Positions 23,391-31,884 of a stretch of DNA of 36,468 bases are shown piece after piece. Position numbers and translations under genes: made by a program. The DNA lies in assembly GCA_003140075.1 (NCBI GenBank), contig PLIO01000251.1, forward strand, positions 31,077-67,544. The letters run 5' to 3'. Below the pieces are notes generated by a model. That model was not told the origin of the DNA and searched no databases. It saw only the letters and a program-made list of their open reading frames with translations. Position 1 is the stretch's first letter. Each line of letters opens with the position of its first letter. This stretch comes from Acidobacteriaceae bacterium. Lineage in GTDB: Bacteria > Acidobacteriota > Terriglobia > Terriglobales > Acidobacteriaceae.

Positions 23391-23654
23391 CGAGCGGCGC
23401 GAATCCACAGAGCCTGCCCTGATAACAACCGTAATGCAATATATTACGATCATTTCAGGCCACTTCGCGATCGCAGGCTCGCAGGCCGGCCTAAGTCCTT
23501 TGCCCGGTATATTTTGCGGGCAAGTGTGGTTTGCTTCCAATATTTTAGCCGGATTGCCGCAGATCAGAAGTCTGCAACCCGCTGATTTCATGGATTTTAC
23601 CAAGATCGATCTGAGTTTTTTTCAATCCAGATCACGGGGCTCAACGCAGCGCCT

Positions 23655-23960
23655 TCACTCCCCCGGCGTCAGCAGGAACGCGTGGTTGTGTCCGCCCTTG
23701 GTTCCGTAGCCGGTGATCTGCCCGGAGGCGTTCACCGCGTTCGCGTTGATCAGCACCCAGCCCGAGCCCGCCGGAATCAGATCGTTCAAATCCTGCATCC
23801 CGGTACTGGAGGTCCACACCATGGCGTGCGCGGCGTTGTTGCCGATGTTTCCATAGCCCACAACTTCCTCGTTGTCCTTGATGCCAAACGCGATGCTGTA
23901 GGTCCCGCCTGGCAGCGTGCGCAGGTCGTAGATAAAGACTCGGGAGTACCTGACTGGACA
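23655..23960 (-). pseudogene. C-terminal remnant of a HAF-repeat exported protein
   Basis: On the minus strand an open frame reads VFIYDLRTLPGGTYSIAFGI, KDNEEVVGYGNIGNNAAHAM, VWTSSTGMQDLNDLIPAGSG, ASGQITGYGTKGGHNHAFLL and TPGE before its stop. These are HAF-type repeats (GYG....HAF(L/M)W or HAFLLTP) of a beta-propeller-like exported protein that normally has many copies and a signal peptide. Only about two remain; the upstream part is missing, and in-frame sequence continues toward the lpxD start without a usable start or signal. A short protein from an internal ATG (23861, 68 aa) is possible but unlikely. I interpret this as the leftover end of a deleted gene. Confidence 0.58.
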
Positions 23961-24014
23961 AACGTCGAACTCTTCCGCTGGTGTACGATTTACTCGCGGC
24001 TTACGCCATCGACC

Positions 24015-25019
24015 ATGAAACTTTCACAGATCGCATCCGCCCTTCACGCGCGCCTGGAAAATGGATCGCCTGACACCGAGATCACCGGCCTCAATGGCAT
24101 CGAGCAAGCCGGGCCGGGAGAACTCACCTTCGTCGCCAACCCAAAGTATGTCGCCGCGGCCCGGCATACCAAAGCTGCGGCTGTGATCGTGGCCGAGAAC
24201 TTCCCTGTCATCCCGGCGGCCACGCTGCGCGTAGACAATCCCTATCTCAGCTTCGCCCGCGCTCTGGAACTTTTTCACGAACCGTTGCGCTATGCCCCGG
24301 GAGTACATCCTACGGCGGTGGTTCATGCCACGGCGAAGATTGGGCGCGACGCTCACCTCGGCCCTTACGTGGTCGTCGACGAGAACGTCGAGATCGGCGA
24401 GCATGCCGTGCTGCTGGCTCATGTCGTCATCTATCGCGGGGTGAAAATCGGCGACAATTTCTTTGCCCACGCTCACGCTGTGGTCCGCGAAAACTGCCGC
24501 GTTGGCAACAACGTTATGCTGCAGAACGGCGTCGTCATCGGCGGCGATGGTTTTGGCTTCGCCAAAACTAGCGATGGACACTGGCAGAAGATTCCGCAGC
24601 CGGCGCCGGTTGTGATCGAAGACGACGTGGAGGTCCAGGCGAACTCCTGCATCGATCGCGCCAGCGTGGGAGAAACCCTTATCCGGCGCGGCGTGAAGAT
24701 CGACAACCTGGTGCAGGTCGGCCACGGATCGCAGGTTGGCGAAGACGCTCTGCTGTGCTCGCAGGTTGGCCTTGCGGGCTCGACGGAAATTGGCAATCGA
24801 GTGATTCTGACCGGGCAGGTTGGAGTGGTCGGCCACTGCAAGGTCGGCGACGCTGCCATTGTCACTCCGCAGAGCGGTGTGGCCCACGACGTTCCTGCCG
24901 GTGCGCTGGTGAGCGGAGCGCCCGCCGTGGATCACAAACTGTGGTTGAAGTATTCCGCGATTCTGCCGAAGCTGCCGGAAATTGCCCGGACAGTGCGGTC
25001 CCGGTTGCCGAAGGACTAG
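24015..25019 (+). CDS. lpxD: UDP-3-O-acylglucosamine N-acyltransferase
   Basis: LpxD transfers a hydroxyacyl chain from ACP to UDP-3-O-acylglucosamine in lipid A biosynthesis, in the cytoplasm. At 334 aa the length is typical. The N-terminal uridine-binding domain (MKLSQIASALHARLENG, LNGIEQAGPGELTFVANPKY) is followed by the left-handed beta-helix of hexapeptide repeats (VHATAKIGRDAHLGPYVVVD, VEIGEHAVLLAHVVIYRGVK). The family signature is IGGDGFGFA, and a second repeat set is ASVGETLIRRGVKIDNLVQV then GHGSQVGEDALLCSQVGLAG with the catalytic-type His. I chose the ATG at 24015 because LpxD proteins begin like this; the longer upstream frame crosses the HAF remnant. There is no strong ribosome-binding site. 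It indicates a Gram-negative outer membrane with lipid A. Confidence 0.95.
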   Translation: MKLSQIASALHARLENGSPDTEITGLNGIEQAGPGELTFVANPKYVAAARHTKAAAVIVAENFPVIPAATLRVDNPYLSFARALELFHEPLRYAPGVHPTAVVHATAKIGRDAHLGPYVVVDENVEIGEHAVLLAHVVIYRGVKIGDNFFAHAHAVVRENCRVGNNVMLQNGVVIGGDGFGFAKTSDGHWQKIPQPAPVVIEDDVEVQANSCIDRASVGETLIRRGVKIDNLVQVGHGSQVGEDALLCSQVGLAGSTEIGNRVILTGQVGVVGHCKVGDAAIVTPQSGVAHDVPAGALVSGAPAVDHKLWLKYSAILPKLPEIARTVRSRLPKD

Positions 25020-25379
25020 AGCCAATGGTTTCGTCATGCTGGGTGTGCATTCTGCAGCATCTGCGTGTGCAACTCACTGCATCTTGACAAACGATCCGCT
25101 ATCGAGCAAGCTTGTAATAACTTCGGCTGCGCCGCTTCGGTATGGCCCATCGGCACGCGCCAACCTAGAGATGGGTTCCAGAGAATTCGGACGGAGACGG
25201 TTCAAGGCCGGGGTATACTAGTTAATCGATTGTATTACTGTAGATTCGAGCTCTAATTCTCCTCCAGCGTCCGTGGTCGCCCCTGCAACGTTGCGATTGA
25301 CTTCTGGCCTGTATCCGGAAGCTTGCCTGCTCCGCGCCGATTTAGGCAAGGCCCGCAAATTACGATTCGAAAGGACTAG
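25020..25379 (+). other. Non-coding leader region of the GloVer gene
   Basis: I see no gene here. A TATACT box (25214-25219) without a clear -35 could start the GloVer transcript, giving a leader of about 155 nt. The leader contains a 7-bp hairpin, CTTGCCT/AGGCAAG (25322-25328 with 25344-25350), 18 nt before the ribosome-binding site. A lone TTGACA at 25084-25089 has no -10 partner at normal distance. Confidence 0.4.
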
Positions 25380-26588
25380 GTGCGCAATATGGAATCCAGA
25401 TCGATATCAACCACGGGCAAGTTTATGCTGGCTCTCGCGTTCGTGCTTGGGCTGGCGGCGGTCGTGATCCCGCGGGCGCAAGCTCAGACCTTCAAGGTAA
25501 TTCACAGCTTTACTGGTGGGAGCGATGGGGGAAATCCGCTGGACGGTTTTATTGCCGATAGCGCGGGAAACCTGTACGGCACCACCAACGCAGGCGGCGC
25601 ATCGGGATATGGAGTGGTGTTCAAGATAACCAAAAGCGGCGTGCAGAGCGTGCTGTACAGCTTTGTCGGCGGGACGGACGGCGAATTTCCCGAGGGCGGG
25701 TTGATTCGAGACAAAGTGGGCAATCTTTATGGCACTACCACCGCCGGCGGCGGAGTTGAGAATTCGGGAATAGTTTTCATGGTTAGCGCAGCTGGTGTAG
25801 AGCAAGTGCTGTATACCTTCCCGGGCGGCACGAACGGGGCAACTCCCCAGGCAGGTTTGGCAATCGACGCGGAAGGAAATCTTTACGGCACCACAACCGC
25901 GGGCGGCGCGAACGGCAACGGCATAGTTTTCAAGCTGACCAAGAAGGGCACGCAGTGGACGGAGACGGTGCTCTACACCTTCGGCACTGGCACCGACGGT
26001 GCGATCCCCGTGGCGGGCGTCATCCTCAGAGGCACGAGTCTGTATGGGACGACTTCTGCGGGAGGCGCTTACGGATACGGCACCATCTTCCAATTGACCC
26101 GATCGGGAGCAGCCTGGACGGAAACCATCGTTCACAATTTTGAGGACGGAGATGACGGTGCGGTGCCCTACGGTGGACTGATCGCCGACAAACTGGGCAA
26201 CCTGTATGGCGCGGCTACAGAAGGCGGCTCCGGCGGAGGGGGCACGATTTATGAACTCAGCCCCGCCAGCGGGAGTTGGACGTTCAACGTGATTTACAGC
26301 AACCCAGGGTGGGGAATCTCCGGGAGCTTCCGTAATGTGGCGTTGGACGCGTCGGGAAATCTTTACGGCACGACGCACTGCGACGGAGCCAATGACGCGG
26401 GAACAATTTATAAACTTACTCCCGCGAGCGGTTCCTGGACCTACACCTCGCTTTACGTTTTTGAGGGAGGGTCTGACGGGCTTTACTCGTTCAGCAATCC
26501 GCTACTGGAAGCCGGCCATCTTTTCGGCACGACGAAGCAGGGCGGAGGTGATGGCGACGGAGTGGTCTGGGAGATTACGCTTAACTGA
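25380..26588 (+). CDS. Exported GloVer-type tandem-repeat protein
   Basis: I use the GTG at 25380, which has AAGGA 5 nt upstream; the ATG nine nt later is too far from it. The protein has a signal peptide (FMLALAFVLGLAAVVIPRAQ, cleavage at AQA) and then at least seven repeats of about 40-50 residues. Each carries NLYGTT.AGG..G.G.VF.. followed by a beta-strand with VLY.F.GG.DG..P..GL. This is the choice-of-anchor GloVer repeat, found in large numbers in Acidobacteriota and predicted to form a beta-propeller. The C-terminus (DGDGVVWEITLN) shows no separate sorting signal. Location is outside the cytoplasm; ligand and role are unknown. A strong terminator follows directly. Confidence 0.86.
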   Translation: MRNMESRSISTTGKFMLALAFVLGLAAVVIPRAQAQTFKVIHSFTGGSDGGNPLDGFIADSAGNLYGTTNAGGASGYGVVFKITKSGVQSVLYSFVGGTDGEFPEGGLIRDKVGNLYGTTTAGGGVENSGIVFMVSAAGVEQVLYTFPGGTNGATPQAGLAIDAEGNLYGTTTAGGANGNGIVFKLTKKGTQWTETVLYTFGTGTDGAIPVAGVILRGTSLYGTTSAGGAYGYGTIFQLTRSGAAWTETIVHNFEDGDDGAVPYGGLIADKLGNLYGAATEGGSGGGGTIYELSPASGSWTFNVIYSNPGWGISGSFRNVALDASGNLYGTTHCDGANDAGTIYKLTPASGSWTYTSLYVFEGGSDGLYSFSNPLLEAGHLFGTTKQGGGDGDGVVWEITLN

Positions 26589-26605
26589 GTTGTGCGGCAT
26601 CGAAC

Positions 26606-26643
26606 GCCGGCATCCGTGGTTTCGGGTGCCGGCTTTTCTTTTT
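26606..26643 (+). terminator. Intrinsic terminator of the GloVer gene
   Basis: GCCGGCA (26606-26612) pairs with TGCCGGC (26627-26633), with additional CC/GG pairs inside, followed by TTTTCTTTTT. It lies 18 nt after the stop and 30 nt before the convergent plsC stop. Confidence 0.87.
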
Positions 26644-26672
26644 GCCACGAGAACGAGCCTGTCTTTCGCTCA

Positions 26673-27455
26673 TTAGGCAGGAGCGCCTCGTTCGTGCCCC
26701 GCAGCTTGCCTTGCGGCTGGCGGGGACGCATTCTGCGGGACTGACGCACTCTGCCTGAACTCTTCTGGCAGACCGCTATCGATCACGGTTCTCACCTTCT
26801 CCATCAAGCATTCGCGGCTGCCAAAATTGGCTGGCTCAATCGGGGGGTGAAAAATCACCGTGGCGGTTCCCGGCCTGATCGCGAATCGTCCCTTGGGCAT
26901 CAGGTAATGCGTGCCGGCGATCGTGATCGGCACAACTGGCACTCCGCATTCCACCGCCAGGTAGAATGGCCCCTTCTTGAAAGGCAACAGCTTGCCATCA
27001 AACGAGCGATGGCCCTCGACGTAGATCGTCATGTTGAGACCTTGCTGCACGACCTGCTTCGCGATCCGCACGGATTCAATCCCGGCATCGCGATTGCCGC
27101 GGTCCACGGGCACCATCGACCCAATCCGCATGGCCCGGCCTAGAATCGGATAGCTGAGCAATTCTTTCTTCACCATCACCGAAGTGCGCTTGGGAATCAG
27201 CGGGGTAATAATCGGCGGGTCCAGGTTCGACACGTGGTTCGACATGAAGATATAAGTGCGCGCCGGATCCAGTTTCTCGAGCCCGACGGTTTCCACGCGC
27301 ACTCCGGTCAGGCGCACGCCGCTGCGGCAGCCAATCATGAACATGCGATACAGGAGGCTGACGTCGCCGGAGATGAAGGTCCAGGGGAATCCGATCAGAG
27401 CCGCCACGGGTGCGGCCAGCGCCCAGAAACCCAGCATCGCGATGGTGCGGATCAT
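26673..27455 (-). CDS. plsC: 1-acylglycerol-3-phosphate O-acyltransferase family protein
   Basis: This inner-membrane enzyme acylates lysophosphatidic acid to phosphatidic acid. The 260-aa protein starts with a membrane-associated segment (about 5-40). It then shows the acceptor motif NHVSNLDP (His 74, Asp 79, the HX4D catalytic pair), VPVDRGNRD, and VEGHRSFDG (147-151), where family members usually have EGTRS, so Thr is replaced by His. The third motif region is GVPVVPITIAGTHYLMPKG. A C-terminal tail of about 40 residues is Ala/Pro-rich. It is the last gene of the long minus-strand run and lies 46 nt after the M61 peptidase. Acyl-acceptor choice cannot be read from the sequence; an ornithine-lipid or lysophospholipid substrate remains possible. 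Confidence 0.87.
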   Translation of the reverse strand: MIRTIAMLGFWALAAPVAALIGFPWTFISGDVSLLYRMFMIGCRSGVRLTGVRVETVGLEKLDPARTYIFMSNHVSNLDPPIITPLIPKRTSVMVKKELLSYPILGRAMRIGSMVPVDRGNRDAGIESVRIAKQVVQQGLNMTIYVEGHRSFDGKLLPFKKGPFYLAVECGVPVVPITIAGTHYLMPKGRFAIRPGTATVIFHPPIEPANFGSRECLMEKVRTVIDSGLPEEFRQSASVPQNASPPAARQAAGHERGAPA

Positions 27456-27501
27456 TTTGAGTGTCCCTCTGTTCAGCGCGCCGTTGGGTGCGAGTTTGTC
27501 T

Positions 27502-29325
27502 CTACTGCGCGTGTGCCTCTTGTGGGATCTGCGCCTCGCCTTTCAGCCACGCGGCGCGGCGGGCCCGCTGTTCGGAGGTAACATTCTCCGCGTCTTTGAG
27601 GTCGTAGGAGATTTCCTCGCGGCTTCCCACCTTCCACTTCAGCTCGCGCTCCCCACCTCGCCGCGCACGAATCTTCACGGTGATCGTGTCGCCCGGAGCC
27701 AGCAGCGAAATCTCCTGCGCGGACTCCTGTCCCGCCGCCGTTCCATTAATTTCCAGGACAACATTGCCGGGCTGCAGACCAGCCCGCTCAGCCTCGCCGC
27801 GCGCCGTCACTGATGCTACGGTCATGGGGCCATCGAAGTTTCGCGAGGCCACAAACCCGGCATCTGCGACCGTGCTCTTCCCTTCCAGTAGACGCAAGCC
27901 CACGCTGCGGAAGAAATCGTTCCATGGGATCTCGTCGGTTCCCGCGACATATCTCGTGAAAAACCATCCCAGATCCGCATGGCTCACGGCTTCGGCAGCC
28001 GCGCGCACGCCATCGGAATCAGGAAAGAATCGTCCATTCTTCGCGTAATTCTGATTCATCCATTGGAAGACCTCGCGGAGCGACGCCCGACCATGGCTGG
28101 CCTCTCGCACCGCCAAATCCAGCATGATGCCCAGCAACTCGCCTTTGTTGTAATAAGAAATGCTGCGTTCAGGGCTCCGGTAGTACGCATCTCCCTCCAA
28201 CCATGCATTCAGGCTCGACTCCTCCGCCGACTGCGTCAGGTGCGCCGGACGGCGTTCGAGTTCCGCGATTCCCGACGCGAGCTCGCGCTCGAAGTGGCTC
28301 TCGTCGAGGAGGCCGCCGCTCAACCGGATAATGTCTGAAGCCGTGCTGGTACATCCCTCACTAAACCAGAGAACCCGGGTGAAATTCTCTTTCGTGTAAT
28401 CCACTGGCTCAAGAGTCTGAGGACGGATGCGTTTTACGTTCCAGAGGTGAAAGAACTCGTGCGCGGTCACCGAGGCGAGCACTTCTGGAGCCCTCGCCAG
28501 CACGTCCGCATTCACCTCAATTGCCGTCGAATAGGAGTGCTCCATGCCGCCGCCCGCCGGTCCTTTCGGAAAATGGTAGAGAAACATGTAGCTGTCGAAA
28601 GGGCGGTCGTCCATCCAAGTGGTGGCAGCAGATGTGATCTTGTGCAGCATGGCGGCAATCTTTTCCATGTCATAGTCGCCGGACTCGGCGTCGACCACCA
28701 CGCGATAGTGTGCGCCACCTTCGTCGAAATCAGACTCACGGAACGTGCCAATCTCCACCGGAGAATCCACCAGACGGTCGTAATTCTCCGCGCTAAACCT
28801 GTTCTCAGGCGCGGACGCCAGCGGAGTAGCGACACGCCATCCCTCGGGGATCTGGTTGAAACGCACAACCATCAGCTGGTTTCGCGCGTCCACTGGATAC
28901 ATGAGAAGCTCAGCCAGATTGAAGAACGCATGATTCGAATTAAACTGGGTGCCGAAGGGCCCGGGCGAATCTACGAATATCTGATACTCAACGGTGGCGC
29001 CGTCCTGCGTGCCGGTGATTCGCCAGCGGCTCGTGTCCAGTTCGCGGATTGCGAGCGTGTGGCCCGCACGATCCTTCGCACGCAACCAGTTTACATACTT
29101 GGCAAAGTCGCGCACCTGATACAGCGCATTCCAAACCGGAAGCTGCAACTCGCGCTGCGCCGAGCCTGCGGGCAGGAAAATCTGCACTTCGACGAGATGC
29201 TGGCCAGGATTTGCCAGAGAAATTGTGTAGTTGGTGGTTGCGTTGGATGGAGCGGCTATCCATAGCAGCAGGACCAAGAAAAGTGTCTGGCCTCCCGGCC
29301 GCCCTGCAAAGGGGGAATGCCTCAT
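27502..29325 (-). CDS. M61 family metallopeptidase with PDZ domain
   Basis: This exported glycyl-aminopeptidase-like zinc peptidase is 607 aa long. A signal peptide covers about 1-29 (TLFLVLLLWIAAPSNA). The N-terminal M61 beta domain runs to about 200; the catalytic domain contains GGGMEHSYS (258-266), the zinc motif HEFFH (289-293) and the second zinc ligand Glu 323 in WFSEGCTS. A PDZ domain near 500-560 (AERAGLQPGNVVLEINGTAA) precedes a short tail. Members trim N-terminal Gly or Ala and may act in the periplasm on peptides. Its start overlaps the mpl stop by 4 nt (ATGA), so it is translated together with mpl, which hints at a role alongside envelope peptide recycling. Confidence 0.9.
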   Translation of the reverse strand: MRHSPFAGRPGGQTLFLVLLLWIAAPSNATTNYTISLANPGQHLVEVQIFLPAGSAQRELQLPVWNALYQVRDFAKYVNWLRAKDRAGHTLAIRELDTSRWRITGTQDGATVEYQIFVDSPGPFGTQFNSNHAFFNLAELLMYPVDARNQLMVVRFNQIPEGWRVATPLASAPENRFSAENYDRLVDSPVEIGTFRESDFDEGGAHYRVVVDAESGDYDMEKIAAMLHKITSAATTWMDDRPFDSYMFLYHFPKGPAGGGMEHSYSTAIEVNADVLARAPEVLASVTAHEFFHLWNVKRIRPQTLEPVDYTKENFTRVLWFSEGCTSTASDIIRLSGGLLDESHFERELASGIAELERRPAHLTQSAEESSLNAWLEGDAYYRSPERSISYYNKGELLGIMLDLAVREASHGRASLREVFQWMNQNYAKNGRFFPDSDGVRAAAEAVSHADLGWFFTRYVAGTDEIPWNDFFRSVGLRLLEGKSTVADAGFVASRNFDGPMTVASVTARGEAERAGLQPGNVVLEINGTAAGQESAQEISLLAPGDTITVKIRARRGGERELKWKVGSREEISYDLKDAENVTSEQRARRAAWLKGEAQIPQEAHAQ

Positions 29326-30797
29326 CGCTTCCCTGCCGCATTCGCCGAATTGCCACGCTCAGCTTCGCCGGCCAGAGCGCGCAGCCGTGCCGGAAGTTTC
29401 TCGTAGATGCCCCCAAAGCCGCCGTTGGAAAGAATCGCCACCACATCGCCGCTGCGCATCTCCGAAGCGATCGATTGCACGATTTCGTCCACGTCTGCAA
29501 TCAATCGCGCACGGCCGCCTTGCCGCTGAATGTCCCTGGCCAATTCTGGCAGTTCCAGCCGCTCATTCACCGGTACAGCCTCGGAGCGGAACACGCCGGC
29601 AACGATCACCTCGTCAGCCAGCGCTAGACTCCTGGCCAGTTCAGCTTGTAGCACACGGCGCCGCAGCGTGTTCGAGCGCGGCTCCAAGATCGCCCACAAA
29701 CGCGCCCCTGCATAACGCGCCCGCAAGGCCTTCAGCGTGCCAGCAATCGCAGTAGGATGATGCGCGAAGTCGTCGATGATGGTGATGCCATTCACCTGCG
29801 CCTTGATTTCCAGGCGCCGTTTTACGCTCTTGAAGGTCTTGAGCGCGGCCGCGATTTCCTGCTTCGAGATGCCGTAGGCGGCAGCCATGGCCGCAGCCGC
29901 GGTAGCATTCCACACGTTGTACTCGCCGGCCAAGGGGAACTCGAGATCAGCCCAAGGTTGGCGATCATGCAAAACCGACCACGATGTTTGGTCGGCCGCG
30001 AATTTCAGGTTCGCGATTTGCCATTGCGCTTTCGCGCTGGAGCCATAGCGTTCCACGGGGCAGAAGGACTTGCTCAGACAACGTTCGAGGCTAGCGCTTT
30101 CCGCGACCTCTCCCACCATTCCGTCGAACGCGATAATCCGCCCCCGCCGCGGGATCAGATTCACGAGCCGCTTGAACGCGGTTTCGACAGCATCCAGATC
30201 TTTGTAGATATCGGCGTGATCGAATTCCACCGAGGTCAGAATTACGGCATCGGGAAAGTAGTGCAGGAACTTCGCACCCTTGTCGAAGAACGCGGTATCG
30301 TACTCGTCGCCCTCGATAATGAAATGCTTGCCTTGTCCAAGATGAAAGCTCGATCCAAAGTTCTCGGCGATGCCGCCGATGAGGAACGAGGGCTGCATCC
30401 CCGCGGTATGAAAAATCCACGCCAGCATGGAGGTAGTAGTGGTCTTTCCGTGCGTTCCGGCCACCACCAACACCTCCTTGCCCCGCAAGAATTCGTCGTG
30501 CAGCAATTGAGGCAGCGAGCAAAATGGAATGCGCTGGTCGAGCAAATGTTCGAGTTCTGGATTTCCCCGCGAAATCGCGTTGCCCACCACCACCAGATCG
30601 GGACGAGAGTCCAGATTGTGCGCGTCAAAGGGCTGTGCCACTGGAATTTCAAGGTCCGCCAGAAAATCCGACATCGGTGGATACGCCGCCGCGTCCGACC
30701 CAGTCACGCGAAAACCGCGCCGCTTCAGCATTCCGGCCAGCGATGCCATCGCCGTCCCGCAGATGCCAATCAGATGAATGCGCTTATTTTCGCCCAT
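29322..30797 (-). CDS. mpl: UDP-N-acetylmuramate:L-alanyl-gamma-D-glutamyl-meso-diaminopimelate ligase
   Basis: Mpl reattaches recycled tripeptide to UDP-MurNAc in the cytoplasm, short-cutting peptidoglycan synthesis. The 491-aa protein has the Mur-ligase layout: HLIGICGTAMASLAGMLKRR (UDP-binding start), VTGSDAAAYPPMSDFL, the ATP loop GTHGKTTTTSMLAW (Lys 118), EGDEYDTAFFDKGAKF and SVEFDHADIYKD. The C-terminal domain has IDDFAHHPTAIAGTLKALRA and EPRSNTLRRR. The EPRSNT and EGDEYDTAFFD motifs separate Mpl from MurC. It overlaps the downstream M61 gene and follows ldcA by 11 nt. LdcA and DapF in the same run support a recycling and DAP-handling unit. Confidence 0.94.
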   Translation of the reverse strand: MGENKRIHLIGICGTAMASLAGMLKRRGFRVTGSDAAAYPPMSDFLADLEIPVAQPFDAHNLDSRPDLVVVGNAISRGNPELEHLLDQRIPFCSLPQLLHDEFLRGKEVLVVAGTHGKTTTTSMLAWIFHTAGMQPSFLIGGIAENFGSSFHLGQGKHFIIEGDEYDTAFFDKGAKFLHYFPDAVILTSVEFDHADIYKDLDAVETAFKRLVNLIPRRGRIIAFDGMVGEVAESASLERCLSKSFCPVERYGSSAKAQWQIANLKFAADQTSWSVLHDRQPWADLEFPLAGEYNVWNATAAAAMAAAYGISKQEIAAALKTFKSVKRRLEIKAQVNGITIIDDFAHHPTAIAGTLKALRARYAGARLWAILEPRSNTLRRRVLQAELARSLALADEVIVAGVFRSEAVPVNERLELPELARDIQRQGGRARLIADVDEIVQSIASEMRSGDVVAILSNGGFGGIYEKLPARLRALAGEAERGNSANAAGKR

Positions 30798-30808
30798 GGT
30801 TTTCGCGA

Positions 30809-31795
30809 TTAGCTCTTTCCCGCTGCTGTCACTGCCCCTTCCAGAATCTTCAGATTCACCCGCCCATCGCGTACAGTCAAACCAGCCCGCACGCCGATTG
30901 GCAACGTAATATTCCCCGCCGTCACATGGCCCGATCTCACTCCGTAAGCCACCGGCACGCCCAACTCACCCACGATGCGCAGCACCACTTCTTCCAGCGT
31001 GTAGCCCTGATTCGCGATGTTCGCGGTCTGTTTGCACTCCAGCATCTCGCCGAACACAATTCCCTGTATACCATCCAGCTTTCCCGCCAGCTTTAACTGC
31101 ATCAGCATGCGATCGATTTGAAAGGGCTTGGCAGCCACATCTTCAAGAAAAAGAATCGTGTTTGTCGTCTTGATTTCGTAGGGCGTTCCGAGGGATGCCA
31201 CCAGAATCGAAAGACAACCACCGTAAAGAATTCCTTCGCCAGTGCCCTCGACCAAAGCACTCGCCCCAGAACCCGCATCCAGACTGATTTCCCAGGCGCT
31301 CGTGCGCGCGAGCGCCCCCTGCCATGAAACCTCGTCCACGCCACCCTCGTGCGCCCAATCTTTCGCCACCATTGGTCCGTGGAACGTTACCCAGCCGAGA
31401 GTATCGGCAAAATAAGTGAGCAGCGTTGTCAGGTCGCTATAGCCGACAAAAATCTTGGGATGTGCTCTGATCTTATTCCAGTCCAGCACTTCGAGCAGAT
31501 AGTTTGCGCCGTAGCCGCCGCGCGCGCAAACAATGGCGCGAACTTCTTCGCGCGAAAACATTTCTTCCAACTCGCGGGCACGGCGTTCCACCGATCCGGC
31601 GAAGTAAAGATCTCGATCAAGGATGGAATCGAAGTAAAACGGCACGTATCCGGCGCGGCGGAGAGCTTCGCAGCCCGCCTGCAGATCACCGCGACTGATG
31701 TTGCTGGCCGGAGCCACAATGCCAACCGTGTCGCCCGCACGAAGAGCAGGTGGCTTAACGCGCGGAGCTGTTGAGGAAGTGATTGAAGAAGACAT
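30809..31795 (-). CDS. ldcA: LD-carboxypeptidase (S66 family)
   Basis: LdcA removes the terminal D-Ala from recycled muropeptide tetrapeptides in the cytoplasm, giving the tripeptide that Mpl uses. Taking the ATG at 31795 (MSSSITSSTAPRVKPPALRA) gives 328 aa. The motifs are GDTVGIVAPAS at the N-terminus, ARGGYGANYLLEVLDW, the nucleophile Ser 120 in VGYSDLTTLL, FHGPMV, Glu 218 in LFLEDVAAKP and His 290 in VRSGHVTAGN, which together form the Ser-Glu-His triad. The open frame continues upstream into dapF; the extra N-terminus would overlap the dapF end and has no family equivalent, so I reject it, although no start has a strong ribosome-binding site. No signal peptide in the chosen form fits a cytoplasmic enzyme. 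Confidence 0.88.
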   Translation of the reverse strand: MSSSITSSTAPRVKPPALRAGDTVGIVAPASNISRGDLQAGCEALRRAGYVPFYFDSILDRDLYFAGSVERRARELEEMFSREEVRAIVCARGGYGANYLLEVLDWNKIRAHPKIFVGYSDLTTLLTYFADTLGWVTFHGPMVAKDWAHEGGVDEVSWQGALARTSAWEISLDAGSGASALVEGTGEGILYGGCLSILVASLGTPYEIKTTNTILFLEDVAAKPFQIDRMLMQLKLAGKLDGIQGIVFGEMLECKQTANIANQGYTLEEVVLRIVGELGVPVAYGVRSGHVTAGNITLPIGVRAGLTVRDGRVNLKILEGAVTAAGKS

Positions 31796-31884
31796 GCGGC
31801 AAGAAGCCTGTCGTGAAAATGATCCCGCGACCATTACTTGCGAGACTGCGAATAACAAGTACACTCTTTCGCGAAGCCCGCAGA

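Noticed and set aside
24024-25037. Minus-strand frame of 337 codons opposite lpxD
   Set aside because: It mirrors the hexapeptide-repeat gene and has no recognisable domain.
28447-29265. Plus-strand frame of 272 codons opposite the M61 peptidase
   Set aside because: It is antisense to an intact peptidase gene with all catalytic motifs.
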